Assembly (NCBI GenBank): GCA_910586945.1
Contig: CAJULO010000001.1
Coordinates: 246,338 to 310,337 of the forward strand
Reading direction: 5' to 3'
DNA: 64,000 nucleotides
DNA from: an uncultured Christensenellaceae bacterium
GTDB lineage: Bacteria; Bacillota; Clostridia; Christensenellales; Borkfalkiaceae
A program made the position numbers and the translations under genes. The notes under the pieces were generated by a model. It did no database searches and had not been told where the DNA came from. It worked only from the letters and a program-made list of their open reading frames with translations. Positions 8,264 to 17,969 of this stretch are shown here, one piece after another. The first letter of the stretch is position 1. Each line of letters starts with the position of its first letter.

Positions 8264-10723
8264 GTGTTGTTTAGCGATGGAGATAACAATAATGTTGAGG
8301 ACGAAAAAGATGGTATTATTGTTCAATCATTAGAAAATGTTCTACCTGATTCTATGTTGCCTTATGCCGAGTATGTTATTTTAGATAGAGCTTTGCCACG
8401 CGTAGAAGATGGATTAAAACCAGTGCAACGCCGTATATTATACACTATGTATGATATGGGATTGTTTCCTGATAAGCCGCATAAAAAAAGTGCTAGAATC
8501 GTAGGAGATTGTATGGGTAAATATCACCCACATGGTGACTCTTCTGTATATGAAGCTATGGTGCGTATGGCACAGAACTTTAATATGCGTGATGTACTCA
8601 TCAATGGACATGGTAATTTTGGTTCCATTGATGGAGACCCTGCTGCTGCAATGCGTTATACAGAAGCGCGTTTAGAACCACTCGCTCTAGAAATGTTGCG
8701 TGATATTGAAAAGGATACTGTTCGTTTCGGACTCAATTTTGATGATAGTTTGAAAGAACCGGAAACTTTACCTGGACGTTTTCCGAATTTACTTGTCAAT
8801 GGGGCGTCTGGTATAGCTGTTGGACTAGCAACAAATATTCCACCACATAATTTAAAAGAAGTTATTGATGGTATATGTGCTTATATTCAAAATCCTAGAA
8901 TTACTTTAAAGGATATGATGAAATATATTCCCGCTCCAGACTTTCCAACAGGTGCATATATCATTGAAAACGAACTTGTGCAAGCATATGAGACTGGGCG
9001 TGGTAAAATTACATTGCGGGCAAAACTCTCTATTGAAAAACAAGACAATGACCGTCAAATGATTGTTATTACGGAATTACCTTATCAGGTGAACAAGGCA
9101 AGACTATTGACAAAAATTGATGAATTGCGTGAAGAAAAAAAGGAAGTCTTTTCTGGTATTAGTGATATTGTTGATGAATCTGATAGAAATGGTATGCGTG
9201 CTGTAATTAAACTTAAAAAAGATACAAATGTGAATGACTTGATTGAAATGTTGTGCAAATATACAGATATTGAAACGACTTATGGTATCAATATGGTCTG
9301 TATTGCCGATGGTAAACCACAACAATTAGGACTTATTCCCATTATTCGTTGTTATGTTGAATACCAGCGTCAAGTTATTTTGTCTAGAACAAAATTTGAC
9401 TTGAAAAACGCCAAAGAGCGTTGTCATATTTTAGAAGGACTCATTATTGCAGTCCAAAATATTGATGAAGTTATTCAGATTATTAAAAAGGCAGAAAGTG
9501 TTGTAGATGCAAGAAAAAAATTGTGTGAGCGTTTTAGCTTATCAGAAAGACAGGCACAAGCAATTTTAGATTTAAGACTTGCTCGTTTAACAAAATTAGA
9601 AGTGTATAAATTAGAGCAAGAATTAGCTGAGTTGAAAGAACTCATCGTAAAATTAACAGCAATTGTAGAACATAAAAAATTACAAATGCAGGTCATAGTG
9701 GATGAGCTTAGTAGTATTCAAAAACAATTTAAAACAGATAGACAGAGTAAAATTATTGCAAAAAGTGAGGATATTATTTTAGAACATTTTGATAATGTAA
9801 AACAGGGAGTCAACTGTGTACTTTTATATACTGCTAGCAACGAAATCAAAATTGTGGGCGAAAAAACTTTTACAAGTACCAATAAACATTTAAATGAACG
9901 TTCTAAACTTTCTGATATATATCTATATACTCTGCATACAAAAACAGATAAAATTATTTATATGTTTACCAATTTAGGAAATTGTCATAAATTGGATATC
10001 AGTGATATTGAACCCACAAAATTAAAGGATAAAGGTTTTAAACTAAAAGATTTATGTGGAGCAATTTTACCAAATGAATATCCAGTTGCCTTTTTTGAAG
10101 TGGGTGAACAGCTACCCAAAGGTGCATTGTTATTCTATACAAAATTCGGTTATGTAAAGAAGAGTGATTGGAAGGAATATGGTATTTTAAAAGCACAATT
10201 CCAAGCTATAAAATTAAATGATGGAGATGAATTGCTTGCTGTTGAAGTGGATAGTAATGATTTATTATCAACTTTATTTTTTGTTACAAAACAAGGGATG
10301 TGCTTAAATGCTTATAAAAATGATATTCCTACACAAGGTAGAATTTCCGCTGGTGTCCGTGGTATTGCTCTTGCAGACGATGACTATGTTGTCTATGTAG
10401 GACAGACAGATGGTGAAGGTGAAATTATAATTGTCACAAAAAATAATACATTTAAACGAGTTATTGTATCTTTAATTGATACTTTAGCTCGTTACAGGAA
10501 AGGGGTTAAAATTGTAGATTTACCACAAGATAGTGCAGTTTTATTTGCAGACTATGTAACAAATCCATATAAACTTGCTTTGCTGATGAATGATGATTCT
10601 CTTGTTGAAATTGACAGTGAAGATAATATTACTATTGAAGATAGACTTTCAAAAGGAAAAAATATTAAAGTCAAAAAAGGTTGTAAAGTAGTTGCCGTAT
10701 ATAGTTTAAAATATTTAATTTAA
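8264..10723 (+). CDS. parC: DNA topoisomerase IV subunit A
   Basis: 819 residues from a GTG start behind AGGAGG. The winged-helix breakage domain contains PVQRRILYTMYDMGL, KKSARIVGDCMGKYHPHGDSSVYEAMVRMAQ and the catalytic Tyr132 in AAMRYTEARL. A coiled-coil tower follows, then a beta-pinwheel C-terminal domain (about 500-810). No canonical GyrA box (QRRGGKG) is seen, which supports ParC over GyrA. Works with the adjacent ParE. Transcribed with parE and closed by a terminator. Confidence 0.85.
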   Translation: MLFSDGDNNNVEDEKDGIIVQSLENVLPDSMLPYAEYVILDRALPRVEDGLKPVQRRILYTMYDMGLFPDKPHKKSARIVGDCMGKYHPHGDSSVYEAMVRMAQNFNMRDVLINGHGNFGSIDGDPAAAMRYTEARLEPLALEMLRDIEKDTVRFGLNFDDSLKEPETLPGRFPNLLVNGASGIAVGLATNIPPHNLKEVIDGICAYIQNPRITLKDMMKYIPAPDFPTGAYIIENELVQAYETGRGKITLRAKLSIEKQDNDRQMIVITELPYQVNKARLLTKIDELREEKKEVFSGISDIVDESDRNGMRAVIKLKKDTNVNDLIEMLCKYTDIETTYGINMVCIADGKPQQLGLIPIIRCYVEYQRQVILSRTKFDLKNAKERCHILEGLIIAVQNIDEVIQIIKKAESVVDARKKLCERFSLSERQAQAILDLRLARLTKLEVYKLEQELAELKELIVKLTAIVEHKKLQMQVIVDELSSIQKQFKTDRQSKIIAKSEDIILEHFDNVKQGVNCVLLYTASNEIKIVGEKTFTSTNKHLNERSKLSDIYLYTLHTKTDKIIYMFTNLGNCHKLDISDIEPTKLKDKGFKLKDLCGAILPNEYPVAFFEVGEQLPKGALLFYTKFGYVKKSDWKEYGILKAQFQAIKLNDGDELLAVEVDSNDLLSTLFFVTKQGMCLNAYKNDIPTQGRISAGVRGIALADDDYVVYVGQTDGEGEIIIVTKNNTFKRVIVSLIDTLARYRKGVKIVDLPQDSAVLFADYVTNPYKLALLMNDDSLVEIDSEDNITIEDRLSKGKNIKVKKGCKVVAVYSLKYLI

Positions 10724-10734
10724 TATAGGATTGT

Positions 10735-10766
10735 AAAAGAGATGCCAATTGGTATCTCTTTTTTTT
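10735..10766 (+). terminator. Rho-independent terminator after parC
   Basis: Stem AAAAGAGATGCC with GGTATCTCTTTT (one G-T pair), AATT loop, then a T run. Confidence 0.88.
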
Positions 10767-10903
10767 GGCATAATTTCAGTAGCTTGTACATAAGTATAAA
10801 TTGTAAAGCAAAAGAGAAATACTACAAAAAGAGACAAAATTCGACAAAAGTAGTTTAAAACTGTGAGTGAAAATTTTTATATACTGAGGGGGAAGCAAAT
10901 TCT

Positions 10904-11668
10904 ATGCGTGTACGTGTTTTTAAGTTAAAAAATGCAATTTTTACAGTCAGTACAATTGCCATTATTATATTGTTGGCTGTTCTATTGCATGTTACGGGAA
11001 GCTATCGTACTGTATTTGTTGCAAAAAGACAATTACCAATTTATAGTGTTGCACGTGATGATAAAAAAATTGCAATATCATTCGATTGTGCATGGGGAGT
11101 AGAACATACTGATGAAATTTTATCTGTTTTAAAAAGAGAACAAGTTCACGCCACCTTTTTTATGGTAGAATTTTGGGCAAATAAATATCCAGAATATGTG
11201 AAAAAAATTGATGCAAACGGACATGAAATTGGTACACATAGTAGAACACATTCTAAAATGTCTACATTATCTAAGGCGTCAATTATTGATGAATTACAAA
11301 CTTCATCCGCAGCAATTACAAATTCTACTGGAAAAAAAGTTGAACTTTTTCGTCCACCATTTGGGGATTACAATAATATCTTGATTGAAACTGCAAGAGA
11401 TGAGGGTTATTTTACAATTCAATGGAATGTGGATAGTTTAGATTGGAAGGATTTAACAGCCATGCAAATTACCAATAGAATTGTAAAACAAGTCAAGAGC
11501 GGAAGTATTATATTATGCCATAATAATGCTAAACATATTGCTCAGGCCCTACCTATTGTTTTAGACAGATTAAAAAATCAAGGATATACTTTTGTGCCCA
11601 TTGGTGAGCTTATCTTTAGAGAGAATTTTATTATAGATACAAATGGAGTGCAAAAAAACGCATTGTAA
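10904..11668 (+). CDS. pdaB: Polysaccharide deacetylase, PdaB-like
   Basis: 254 residues. An N-terminal membrane anchor (about 13-32) precedes a NodB/CE4 domain. Metal site: the conserved Asp in IAISFDCAWG and the HxxxH of GTHSRTHSKM. Further motifs are FRPPFGDYN and the C-terminal SIILCHNN. PdaB-type enzymes are needed for spore cortex maintenance in Bacilli and are conserved in spore formers. The DCAWG variant of motif 1 is typical of PdaB. Preceded by a GGGGGAAGC site. The name is by family resemblance; the substrate is inferred. Confidence 0.8.
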   Translation: MRVRVFKLKNAIFTVSTIAIIILLAVLLHVTGSYRTVFVAKRQLPIYSVARDDKKIAISFDCAWGVEHTDEILSVLKREQVHATFFMVEFWANKYPEYVKKIDANGHEIGTHSRTHSKMSTLSKASIIDELQTSSAAITNSTGKKVELFRPPFGDYNNILIETARDEGYFTIQWNVDSLDWKDLTAMQITNRIVKQVKSGSIILCHNNAKHIAQALPIVLDRLKNQGYTFVPIGELIFRENFIIDTNGVQKNAL

Positions 11669-11699
11669 ATTTTGCTAAACTACATTTAGGAGGATTTTT

Positions 11700-12413
11700 A
11701 TGAACAATACCGAAAAAAATAACAAGGTATTTATTATGGGGGAAATTGTAAGTGAAGCAGTTTTTTCTCATGAAGTTTTTAGCGAGGGATTTTATGAATT
11801 AAAAGTGAAGGTTGCTAGACTTTCTGGACAGATGGATATTTTACCAATTACAATTAGTGAACGCCTCATTCAAGAAAGACAACTAACTATTGGTTCTTCA
11901 CTATGTGCTTTAGGGCAGTTTAGGTCATACAACAAGCTTGAAAATGGTAAATCGCGTTTAATGTTAACTGTATTTATTCGAGAACTCATTGATATTCCAA
12001 TTTCGAAAAACCCTAATAATATTGTTCTAGCAGGATATATTTGTAAACCACCTATTTATAGAACAACACCTTTTAATAGAGAAATTGCTGATATTTTAGT
12101 CGCTGTAAATAGAGCATATAATAAATCTGATTATATACCTTGTATTGCATGGGGAAGAAATGCACGTTTTGTTCAAAATTTAAATGTAGGAGATAAAATC
12201 GCACTTTCCGGTAGAATTCAAAGTAGAGAGTATCAAAAGAAGCTAAGTGATTACGAAGTGAAAATGATGACGGCATATGAAGTTTCTATCTCAAAACTTG
12301 CAGCTTTTGATAGTGCTGATGAGTTTGATTTAGAGAGAGAATTTAATATTTATACAGGGAATCATACATTTACAAATGAAGAAGAAGAAAATGAAAATAC
12401 AAATATTATTTAG
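11700..12413 (+). CDS. Single-stranded DNA-binding protein-like, two OB folds
   Basis: 237 residues. The second half (about 105-200) has an SSB-type OB fold: NNIVLAGYICKPPIYRTTPFNREIADILVAVNR, then the IPCIAWGRNARFVQNLNVGDKIALSGRIQSREY segment that marks SSB/PriB proteins. The first half resembles a diverged OB fold. The C-terminus lacks the acidic DDDIPF tip and ends EEEENENTNII. This two-domain layout differs from the replication SSB, so it is probably a clostridial paralogue of unsettled role. RBS TTAGGAGG; terminator behind. Confidence 0.75.
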   Translation: MNNTEKNNKVFIMGEIVSEAVFSHEVFSEGFYELKVKVARLSGQMDILPITISERLIQERQLTIGSSLCALGQFRSYNKLENGKSRLMLTVFIRELIDIPISKNPNNIVLAGYICKPPIYRTTPFNREIADILVAVNRAYNKSDYIPCIAWGRNARFVQNLNVGDKIALSGRIQSREYQKKLSDYEVKMMTAYEVSISKLAAFDSADEFDLEREFNIYTGNHTFTNEEEENENTNII

Positions 12414-12448
12414 CTTAAACATATATTATAAACGAGTTTTTTTATTTA

Positions 12449-12480
12449 AAAAAAGCAATCTATTTGTAGATTGCTTTTTT
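12449..12480 (+). terminator. Rho-independent terminator
   Basis: A 14-bp A/T-capped stem AAAAAAGCAATCTA with complement around TTTG; ends in T6. Confidence 0.88.
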
Positions 12481-12609
12481 TATTTTACAGTACATATTCC
12501 ATAATACATAGGCCAAAAATTCTTTTCAAATATTCTAAAAAGATGGCAGTGATACTATCATTTGCTATTTTATCTATGTGATAATGTTTGCAAAGGAGGA
12601 AAATAACAG

Positions 12610-13122
12610 ATGAAAAATTATCAACAGATTCTTTTATATATATATCCTAAACTAGAGCGTTTTATTGATGATATTCAATCCTTTATTAACTATAAAGCAG
12701 TGCATTCTTATCATATACAATTAAAAGTAGAGAAGAGTATTGATAAGATGCTTGATGTACTTGAACAAAAGAGAAAGCTAATCTTAGCAAAAGAACTACT
12801 AACAAAAGTATTTGAAGAATTTTCTGATGAAGAAAAATTTATATTAGAATATAAGTTTTTTAGAAGAAAGGAAGTTTTATTTGAAAAATATAAAAATTTT
12901 GTTTTAGAGTGTTCCTCTCGTACATACTATCGTAAACAAAAAAGAGTGGAATCAAAGGTACATGCATTATTTATGCAACATGCCATTGACGAAAAATGGT
13001 TTTTGCATATATTTAACTCTATTTCGTCTGTTATGCAACTTTATACAGATATGCAAAAGGGCAAGTTACAACTTATTGATAAGCGTAGATATAAAGAACT
13101 TGCCTTAAAAAAGGCAAGTTAA
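12610..13122 (+). CDS. Unknown protein with a sigma region 4-like helix-turn-helix
   Basis: 170 residues, mostly helical. Residues about 72-125 read like a sigma-70 region 4 or phage ArpU-type late regulator: FEEFSDEEKFILEYKFFRR, a short helix, then CSSRTYYRKQKRVESKVHAL, where the recognition helix would lie. AAAGGAGG precedes the ATG. It ends 4 bases inside a convergent membrane-protein gene, and the phage-head module starts 0.9 kb further on. It could regulate that module, but nothing in the sequence proves a link. Confidence 0.5.
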   Translation: MKNYQQILLYIYPKLERFIDDIQSFINYKAVHSYHIQLKVEKSIDKMLDVLEQKRKLILAKELLTKVFEEFSDEEKFILEYKFFRRKEVLFEKYKNFVLECSSRTYYRKQKRVESKVHALFMQHAIDEKWFLHIFNSISSVMQLYTDMQKGKLQLIDKRRYKELALKKAS

Positions 13123-13886
13123 GATTCGTCAATTTCGTCAAACACTTGTATTGGTTTATGTTTTTTTGTACCATTGAATATAAAATAACTTATGCCAAGT
13201 CCCAATAAACAAAGTATAACAATTACACTCGTAACAATGAGTGGTAAGAAATTGGATTGTTCATTCTTACCACTTCCTATACCAGAATTATTTATATTTT
13301 GTAGTAAACTATCAGGATGCTTAGGATAATTTATTGTACTGCATGCCTTGGAATCAACTGCAGCAATTTTATTCTTATAATTGACACAATTGTAAACTTT
13401 TGTATTGACTTTACTAATACCGTAAAAAGGTAGCTCAATTTGAATTTCATCAAGTGGAGAATCATATGTATCATTGACTCTGTTTGTTTTAAGTATATTT
13501 ATTTTAAATGTGACAGACACCTTGTACTGCAGATATGGATTTTGTGGAATATAATTTTCTATAATATGTACACTTGTTGCTAACACATAACCTTGTACTG
13601 CTGTTGCAAAATCATCTTCATCTAAATAACTAACACGATGAAATATGCTGCCTTTAGAAAGTATCTTGACATAATAGCTTTCTGGTAAAATAAACATTCC
13701 ACTTGAAGATTCTTGTTTTTCATAGAAATAACAATTATCTAATATTTTGGCATAAGTTGCATTATTTGATGCAGCATTGACAGTTATACTTGCCTTTGGG
13801 GATAAACTTTGCATTAAAATAAAAGTGAAAATAAGCATAGTGAGCGTATATAGTAACACAATAAAATACATTTGCTTTCTTTTCAT
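13119..13886 (-). CDS. Bitopic membrane protein of unknown function
   Basis: 255 residues. A membrane helix at about 7-28 and another near 213-236 (FLPLIVTSVIVILCLLGLGI) flank an extracytoplasmic beta-rich domain of roughly 180 residues. That domain begins AKILDNCYFYEKQESSSGMF and contains VSYLDEDDFATAVQGYVLAT, suggestive of an SH3-like fold. The C-terminal tail is short and acidic. No family is recognised. It is divergent from the phage-head module, with 94 bases between them. Possibly a cell-envelope sensor; this is inference. Confidence 0.6.
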   Translation of the reverse strand: MKRKQMYFIVLLYTLTMLIFTFILMQSLSPKASITVNAASNNATYAKILDNCYFYEKQESSSGMFILPESYYVKILSKGSIFHRVSYLDEDDFATAVQGYVLATSVHIIENYIPQNPYLQYKVSVTFKINILKTNRVNDTYDSPLDEIQIELPFYGISKVNTKVYNCVNYKNKIAAVDSKACSTINYPKHPDSLLQNINNSGIGSGKNEQSNFLPLIVTSVIVILCLLGLGISYFIFNGTKKHKPIQVFDEIDES

Positions 13887-13980
13887 ATTTGCTCCTTATT
13901 TTTTAAAAGTGCGTCTATTATAATATAAATTCTATGCAGTTGTTTGAGGAAATCAGTGGAGATTTATAGGTTTTTGTCAT

Positions 13981-15408
13981 ATGCAAAATGAGCAAATTAT
14001 TTATGATATTTTACAAATTGAAGCAGAAGAGATTCGTCGTAAACAAGAAAATAAATTATTATCTTATAATAAAGGGAAAAAAATACATAAAAAGCAAATT
14101 GCATTTCATAAATGTAAAAAACGGAATCGTTGGGTTTTTGGAGGAAATAGAACAGGCAAAACTGAATGCGGGGCAGTTGAAGCTATTTATATAGCACGAG
14201 GGATACATCCTTACCGCCAAAATAAAAAAGATGTCTTCGGATGGGTGGTTTCACTTTCTCAACAGGTGCAGCGAGATGTTGCACAACGCAAAATTTTACA
14301 GTATTTGCCTCCAGAATGGATTGTAGATATTACAATGCTTTCTGGAAAAAAAGGTTCCAGTTTGGGTACAATTGACCAAATTCAAATCAGAAATATCTTT
14401 GGTGGTATTTCTACTATAGGTTTTAAAAGTTGTGACCAAGGACGAGAAAAATTTCAAGGAGCTTCTCTTGATTTTGTCTGGTTTGATGAAGAGCCTCCAG
14501 AAGATATCTATTTTGAGTGTCGTATGCGAATTGTCGATAAAAATGGAGATATTTTTGGCACAATGACACCATTAAAGGGAATGACTTTTCTCTATAACAC
14601 AATTTATATGAATCAAAATGCCGATAAAGAAATTTGGTATCAATTTATTGAATGGAAGGATAATCCTTTTTTAGATAAAAAGGAGATTGCTTTACTCGAG
14701 AAAACATTGGATAAAAAGATGTTGGAAAGTCGACAGTTTGGACGCTTTAATATCCAAGAGGGACTTGTCTATCCAGAATTTAATGAAAATATCCATGTGA
14801 TTGCACCTTTTGCCTATCCACTAGAATGGCAAGATATGATATCAATTGACCCAGGGTTACATAATCCACTTTCGGCACATTGGTATTGTCAAGATTATGA
14901 TGGCAACATCTATGTTGTTGCAGAACACTATATGGCTGAACAAGATATTGACTACCACGCTGAACAATTGCATCTTATTTCCAACAAGTTACAATGGCAT
15001 AGAGAGAGTAATGGGAATTTAAATGCTCTTATTGATTCTGCCGCGGGACAACGCACTTTAGCAAATAGTAAAAGCGTCAGCGAATTGTTTTATGATAGAG
15101 GTATCAATGTAAATATGCACATTAATAAAGATTTGTTTAGTGGTATAGCTAAAGTAAAAAGTTATTTAAATGGTAAAGGACCTAAATTATATATTTTTTC
15201 TTGCTGCGTCAATTTAATTCGTGAATTTAAAGGATATTTTTGGGGACAGGGAGAGAGGCCAATCAAGAGAGATGACCACGCCTTAGATGAGCTTAGATAT
15301 TATTTGATGACCAAACAATGTAATACGAAGACAGTCTTTCAAACAAGAATTGAAAAAGATAAGCAACGACTTTTAAAAGCAAACAAATATTCTAAAAGGA
15401 GTATGTAG
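13981..15408 (+). CDS. Terminase large subunit of the head-only module
   Basis: 475 residues. Walker A is GGNRTGKT at residues 54-61; Walker B is in DFVWFDEEPP; the motif III region is GTMTPLKGMTF. The RNase H-like nuclease domain begins SIDPGLHNPLS and ends with the acidic RDDHALDELRYY. The complete ATPase and nuclease sites suggest a working DNA-packaging motor. The ribosome site is weak (no clear GGAG within 12 bases of ATG 13981). First gene of seven closely packed same-strand genes. No recognisable classical small subunit precedes it. Confidence 0.88.
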   Translation: MQNEQIIYDILQIEAEEIRRKQENKLLSYNKGKKIHKKQIAFHKCKKRNRWVFGGNRTGKTECGAVEAIYIARGIHPYRQNKKDVFGWVVSLSQQVQRDVAQRKILQYLPPEWIVDITMLSGKKGSSLGTIDQIQIRNIFGGISTIGFKSCDQGREKFQGASLDFVWFDEEPPEDIYFECRMRIVDKNGDIFGTMTPLKGMTFLYNTIYMNQNADKEIWYQFIEWKDNPFLDKKEIALLEKTLDKKMLESRQFGRFNIQEGLVYPEFNENIHVIAPFAYPLEWQDMISIDPGLHNPLSAHWYCQDYDGNIYVVAEHYMAEQDIDYHAEQLHLISNKLQWHRESNGNLNALIDSAAGQRTLANSKSVSELFYDRGINVNMHINKDLFSGIAKVKSYLNGKGPKLYIFSCCVNLIREFKGYFWGQGERPIKRDDHALDELRYYLMTKQCNTKTVFQTRIEKDKQRLLKANKYSKRSM

Positions 15409-15684
15409 ATGGATAGAGAAATGGAGAGAGCTCTACGAGAGCGTGCTTTAGGATTTGATGCCGATGAAATTGTAGAAGAGTATGCCTTTCAAGATGGAGA
15501 TGCTGTACTTACAAAGAGAAAGGTGACAAGAAAAAAGGTCTTACCAGATATGTCTGCCTTTAAAATTTTATTAGAGGAGAAACCGCAAATTGAACATCTG
15601 TCGGACGCAGAATTAGAGGCACATAAAATGCGATTATTAAATTTATTGCAAGAAAAGGAGAATATAAATGGAAAGTCAAAATAG
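15409..15684 (+). CDS. Small conserved protein between terminase and portal
   Basis: 91 residues, charged and helical. It starts immediately after the terminase stop and overlaps the portal gene by 17 bases, so it is translationally coupled. The centre EEYAFQDGDAVLTKRKVTRK followed by VLPDMSAFKILLEE resembles the C-terminal part of small terminase-type proteins of clostridial phages. It has no obvious DNA-binding helix-turn-helix. It may be a reduced small terminase subunit or a packaging adaptor; low certainty. Confidence 0.5.
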   Translation: MDREMERALRERALGFDADEIVEEYAFQDGDAVLTKRKVTRKKVLPDMSAFKILLEEKPQIEHLSDAELEAHKMRLLNLLQEKENINGKSK

Positions 15685-17500
15685 AAAAAAAACAGAAGAG
15701 GAATATAAAAAGCAATTGGTAAAAGAAATTCAAAATACTTTTTTAGAGAGACAGAAGGAGCGTAAACTTCTAGAACGCACATGGGAAATAAATATGAATT
15801 TTTTGGCAGGGAATCAATATGCACGCATAAATGATTTGGGAGAGCTAGAGAGAGAAGAACAACAATTTTACTGGCAATATCAAAGAGTATTTAATCATAT
15901 TGCACCAATTATTGAAACGCGATGTGCCAAATTAGCACAAATTCGTCCAGAACTCACAGTGCGTGCGAATACCTATGAAGAGAGCGATGCCTATACTGCA
16001 CAGATGTCTAGTCATCTATTACACTCTATTAGTGAAGAATGCAATTTGAAAGAAATTTTGGCAAGAGGTACCACTTGGAGCGAAACTTGCGGTACAACTT
16101 TTTACAAAGTCGTATGGGATAAATATGCCGGTAAAATGATTGGAGAAAATACTTTTGAAGGAAGTGTACAAATTTTGCCAATTGCACCTTTTGAAATTTA
16201 TCCACAATCTCTATGCATTGAAAATTTACAAGCACAACCTAGTATCATACATGCAAGAGCAGTGCCGGTAGAGGAAATTGAACTTGCCTATGGTATAAAA
16301 ATTGCGGGGGAAAGTTTAACCAATTTTGTACTTTCACCATACTTACATAGACAGGCAAATGCCGAAAATTATATGCAGACAAATTGTGCCATGGTCTTAG
16401 AATATTATGAAAAAGCTACAATGCAGTATCCAAATGGACGATATATAGTTGTAGCGGGAAATCAGCTTGTACATCATGGAGAACTCCCTTATATCAATGG
16501 AGAACAATCTAGACGAGAATATCCATTTATTAAACAAGTATCCATACCAATCAGTGGAGCATTTTTTGGTAGCAGTATTATTGAGCGATTGATTCCAATA
16601 CAACGCGCTTTCAACGCCGTAAAAAATAGAAAACATGAATTTTTAAATCGTTTAACAATGGGAGTTTTGGCTGTAGAAGATGGTGCAGTAGATATTCATG
16701 AAATTATGGAAGAAGGTTTACCTGCAGGAAAAGTCCTTGTGTATAGACAAGGTAGTGCAGTACCGCAACTTTTAGGGGCAAGTGATTTGCCAGCTGGATT
16801 TAATGAAGAGGAAGAGCGTCTTTTAGATGAGTTTACTTTAGTGAGTGGAATCAGTGAACTTACTGCCAATTCGCAAAATAGAACCAATGTAACAAGTGCA
16901 ACCGGTCTGCAACTGTTATTAGAACAAGATGAAACACGACTTGTGATTACAATTGAGAGTCTGAAAGAGACAATGATAAAAATTGCTAAACATATTTTGC
17001 GTTTAATGCGGCAATTTGCAAAGACATCAAGATTGTTGCGTCTATGTGGCGAAGGGAAAAAAGTTAAAATTTATTATTTTAATGGTGCGGATATTACTTC
17101 TGATGATGTTGTTATTGAAACTGATGATACTGGATTTAATGCACCGGCAAAAAAGCGTAGTTTAATTTATGATCTCTATCAACTCGGTCTCTTTGAAGGT
17201 AAAAGTGGAAAGGTAGATACAGAAAGTAAACTGCAGATTTTACAGGAGCTAGGTCTAGGCAATTTGCATAGCGATTTTAGTCTGTATGTATTGCAGAAAA
17301 ACAAAGCATGTGAAGAGAACTTAAAGCTAAATGAAATGGATTACAATGTTGAGTATTTTGATGATGATAAAATTCATATAACAGAACATATTCGTTTCTT
17401 ATTGTCATCAGAGTTTGAAAATCAACAGGAGAAAAAAGATTTGTTTATCAAGCATATTCAGGCACATGAACAACAACTCAAAAAGAAAGGAATTTTATAA
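15668..17500 (+). CDS. Portal protein, P22-like
   Basis: 610 residues, in the range of P22-type portals. The pattern is typical: an N-terminal helical region with NFLAGNQYARIN, PYINGEQSRREYPFIKQVS, then the FGSSIIERLIPIQRAFNAVKN segment and the portal core GLPAGKVLVYRQG, followed by TNVTSATGLQLLLEQDE. Portals form the dodecameric ring at one capsid vertex through which terminase pumps DNA. The acidic, coiled C-terminus (about 530-610) may be a barrel. RBS AAAAGGAG. Frame fully open. Confidence 0.85.
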   Translation: MESQNRKKTEEEYKKQLVKEIQNTFLERQKERKLLERTWEINMNFLAGNQYARINDLGELEREEQQFYWQYQRVFNHIAPIIETRCAKLAQIRPELTVRANTYEESDAYTAQMSSHLLHSISEECNLKEILARGTTWSETCGTTFYKVVWDKYAGKMIGENTFEGSVQILPIAPFEIYPQSLCIENLQAQPSIIHARAVPVEEIELAYGIKIAGESLTNFVLSPYLHRQANAENYMQTNCAMVLEYYEKATMQYPNGRYIVVAGNQLVHHGELPYINGEQSRREYPFIKQVSIPISGAFFGSSIIERLIPIQRAFNAVKNRKHEFLNRLTMGVLAVEDGAVDIHEIMEEGLPAGKVLVYRQGSAVPQLLGASDLPAGFNEEEERLLDEFTLVSGISELTANSQNRTNVTSATGLQLLLEQDETRLVITIESLKETMIKIAKHILRLMRQFAKTSRLLRLCGEGKKVKIYYFNGADITSDDVVIETDDTGFNAPAKKRSLIYDLYQLGLFEGKSGKVDTESKLQILQELGLGNLHSDFSLYVLQKNKACEENLKLNEMDYNVEYFDDDKIHITEHIRFLLSSEFENQQEKKDLFIKHIQAHEQQLKKKGIL

Positions 17501-17514
17501 ATAAGGAGAACTCT

Positions 17515-17955
17515 ATGGAAAATCAAGATACTTTAGTAGAGAAGGAAGAGGAAAAATACGGTAAATTTAAATCGTTAGATGCACTTTTACAGGCATATAA
17601 TTCTTTAGAAGCAGAATTTACAAGGCGTAGCCAAAAATTGAAAGAACTTGAGAGTAAAGTGGAAAATTTGCAACAAGCAACAGAGGATACCAATGCTAGC
17701 ACTTCAACTGTTGACCTGCAAAATAGAGCAATTGTACAAACAACTCAAAATACCGAAAGAGTGGCAATGACTTCTAAAGATATGCATGATATCATTACAG
17801 ATGTTGTACAAGAATGTTTACATAAACATTTACAACAGACGGCACCGCCAATCTTAAGGGATACTAGTGGCTTTGCTAAAGCTCCGTCACAAAAAGTTGC
17901 AACGCTTGAAGAGGCGGGTAAGCTTGCAGAAGCATTTTTTAAAAATATAAAATAA
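17515..17955 (+). CDS. Scaffold-like protein
   Basis: 146 residues. Acidic, coiled-coil N-terminal half (SLDALLQAYNSLEAEFTRRS...LKELESKVENLQ) and a Gln/Thr-rich linker. The C-terminal segment contains VATLEEAGKLAEAFFKN. Position between portal and coat, composition and size fit an assembly scaffold that is expelled or lost on maturation. RBS AAGGAG. No protease gene is present in the module. Confidence 0.7.
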   Translation: MENQDTLVEKEEEKYGKFKSLDALLQAYNSLEAEFTRRSQKLKELESKVENLQQATEDTNASTSTVDLQNRAIVQTTQNTERVAMTSKDMHDIITDVVQECLHKHLQQTAPPILRDTSGFAKAPSQKVATLEEAGKLAEAFFKNIK

Positions 17956-17969
17956 AGGAGAATTTTGTT

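Noticed and set aside
6284..10723. gyrB-gyrA rather than parE-parC
   Set aside because: The ParE-like motifs, lack of a GyrA box and gene context favour topoisomerase IV, although gyrase cannot be formally excluded without comparison to the second pair in the genome.
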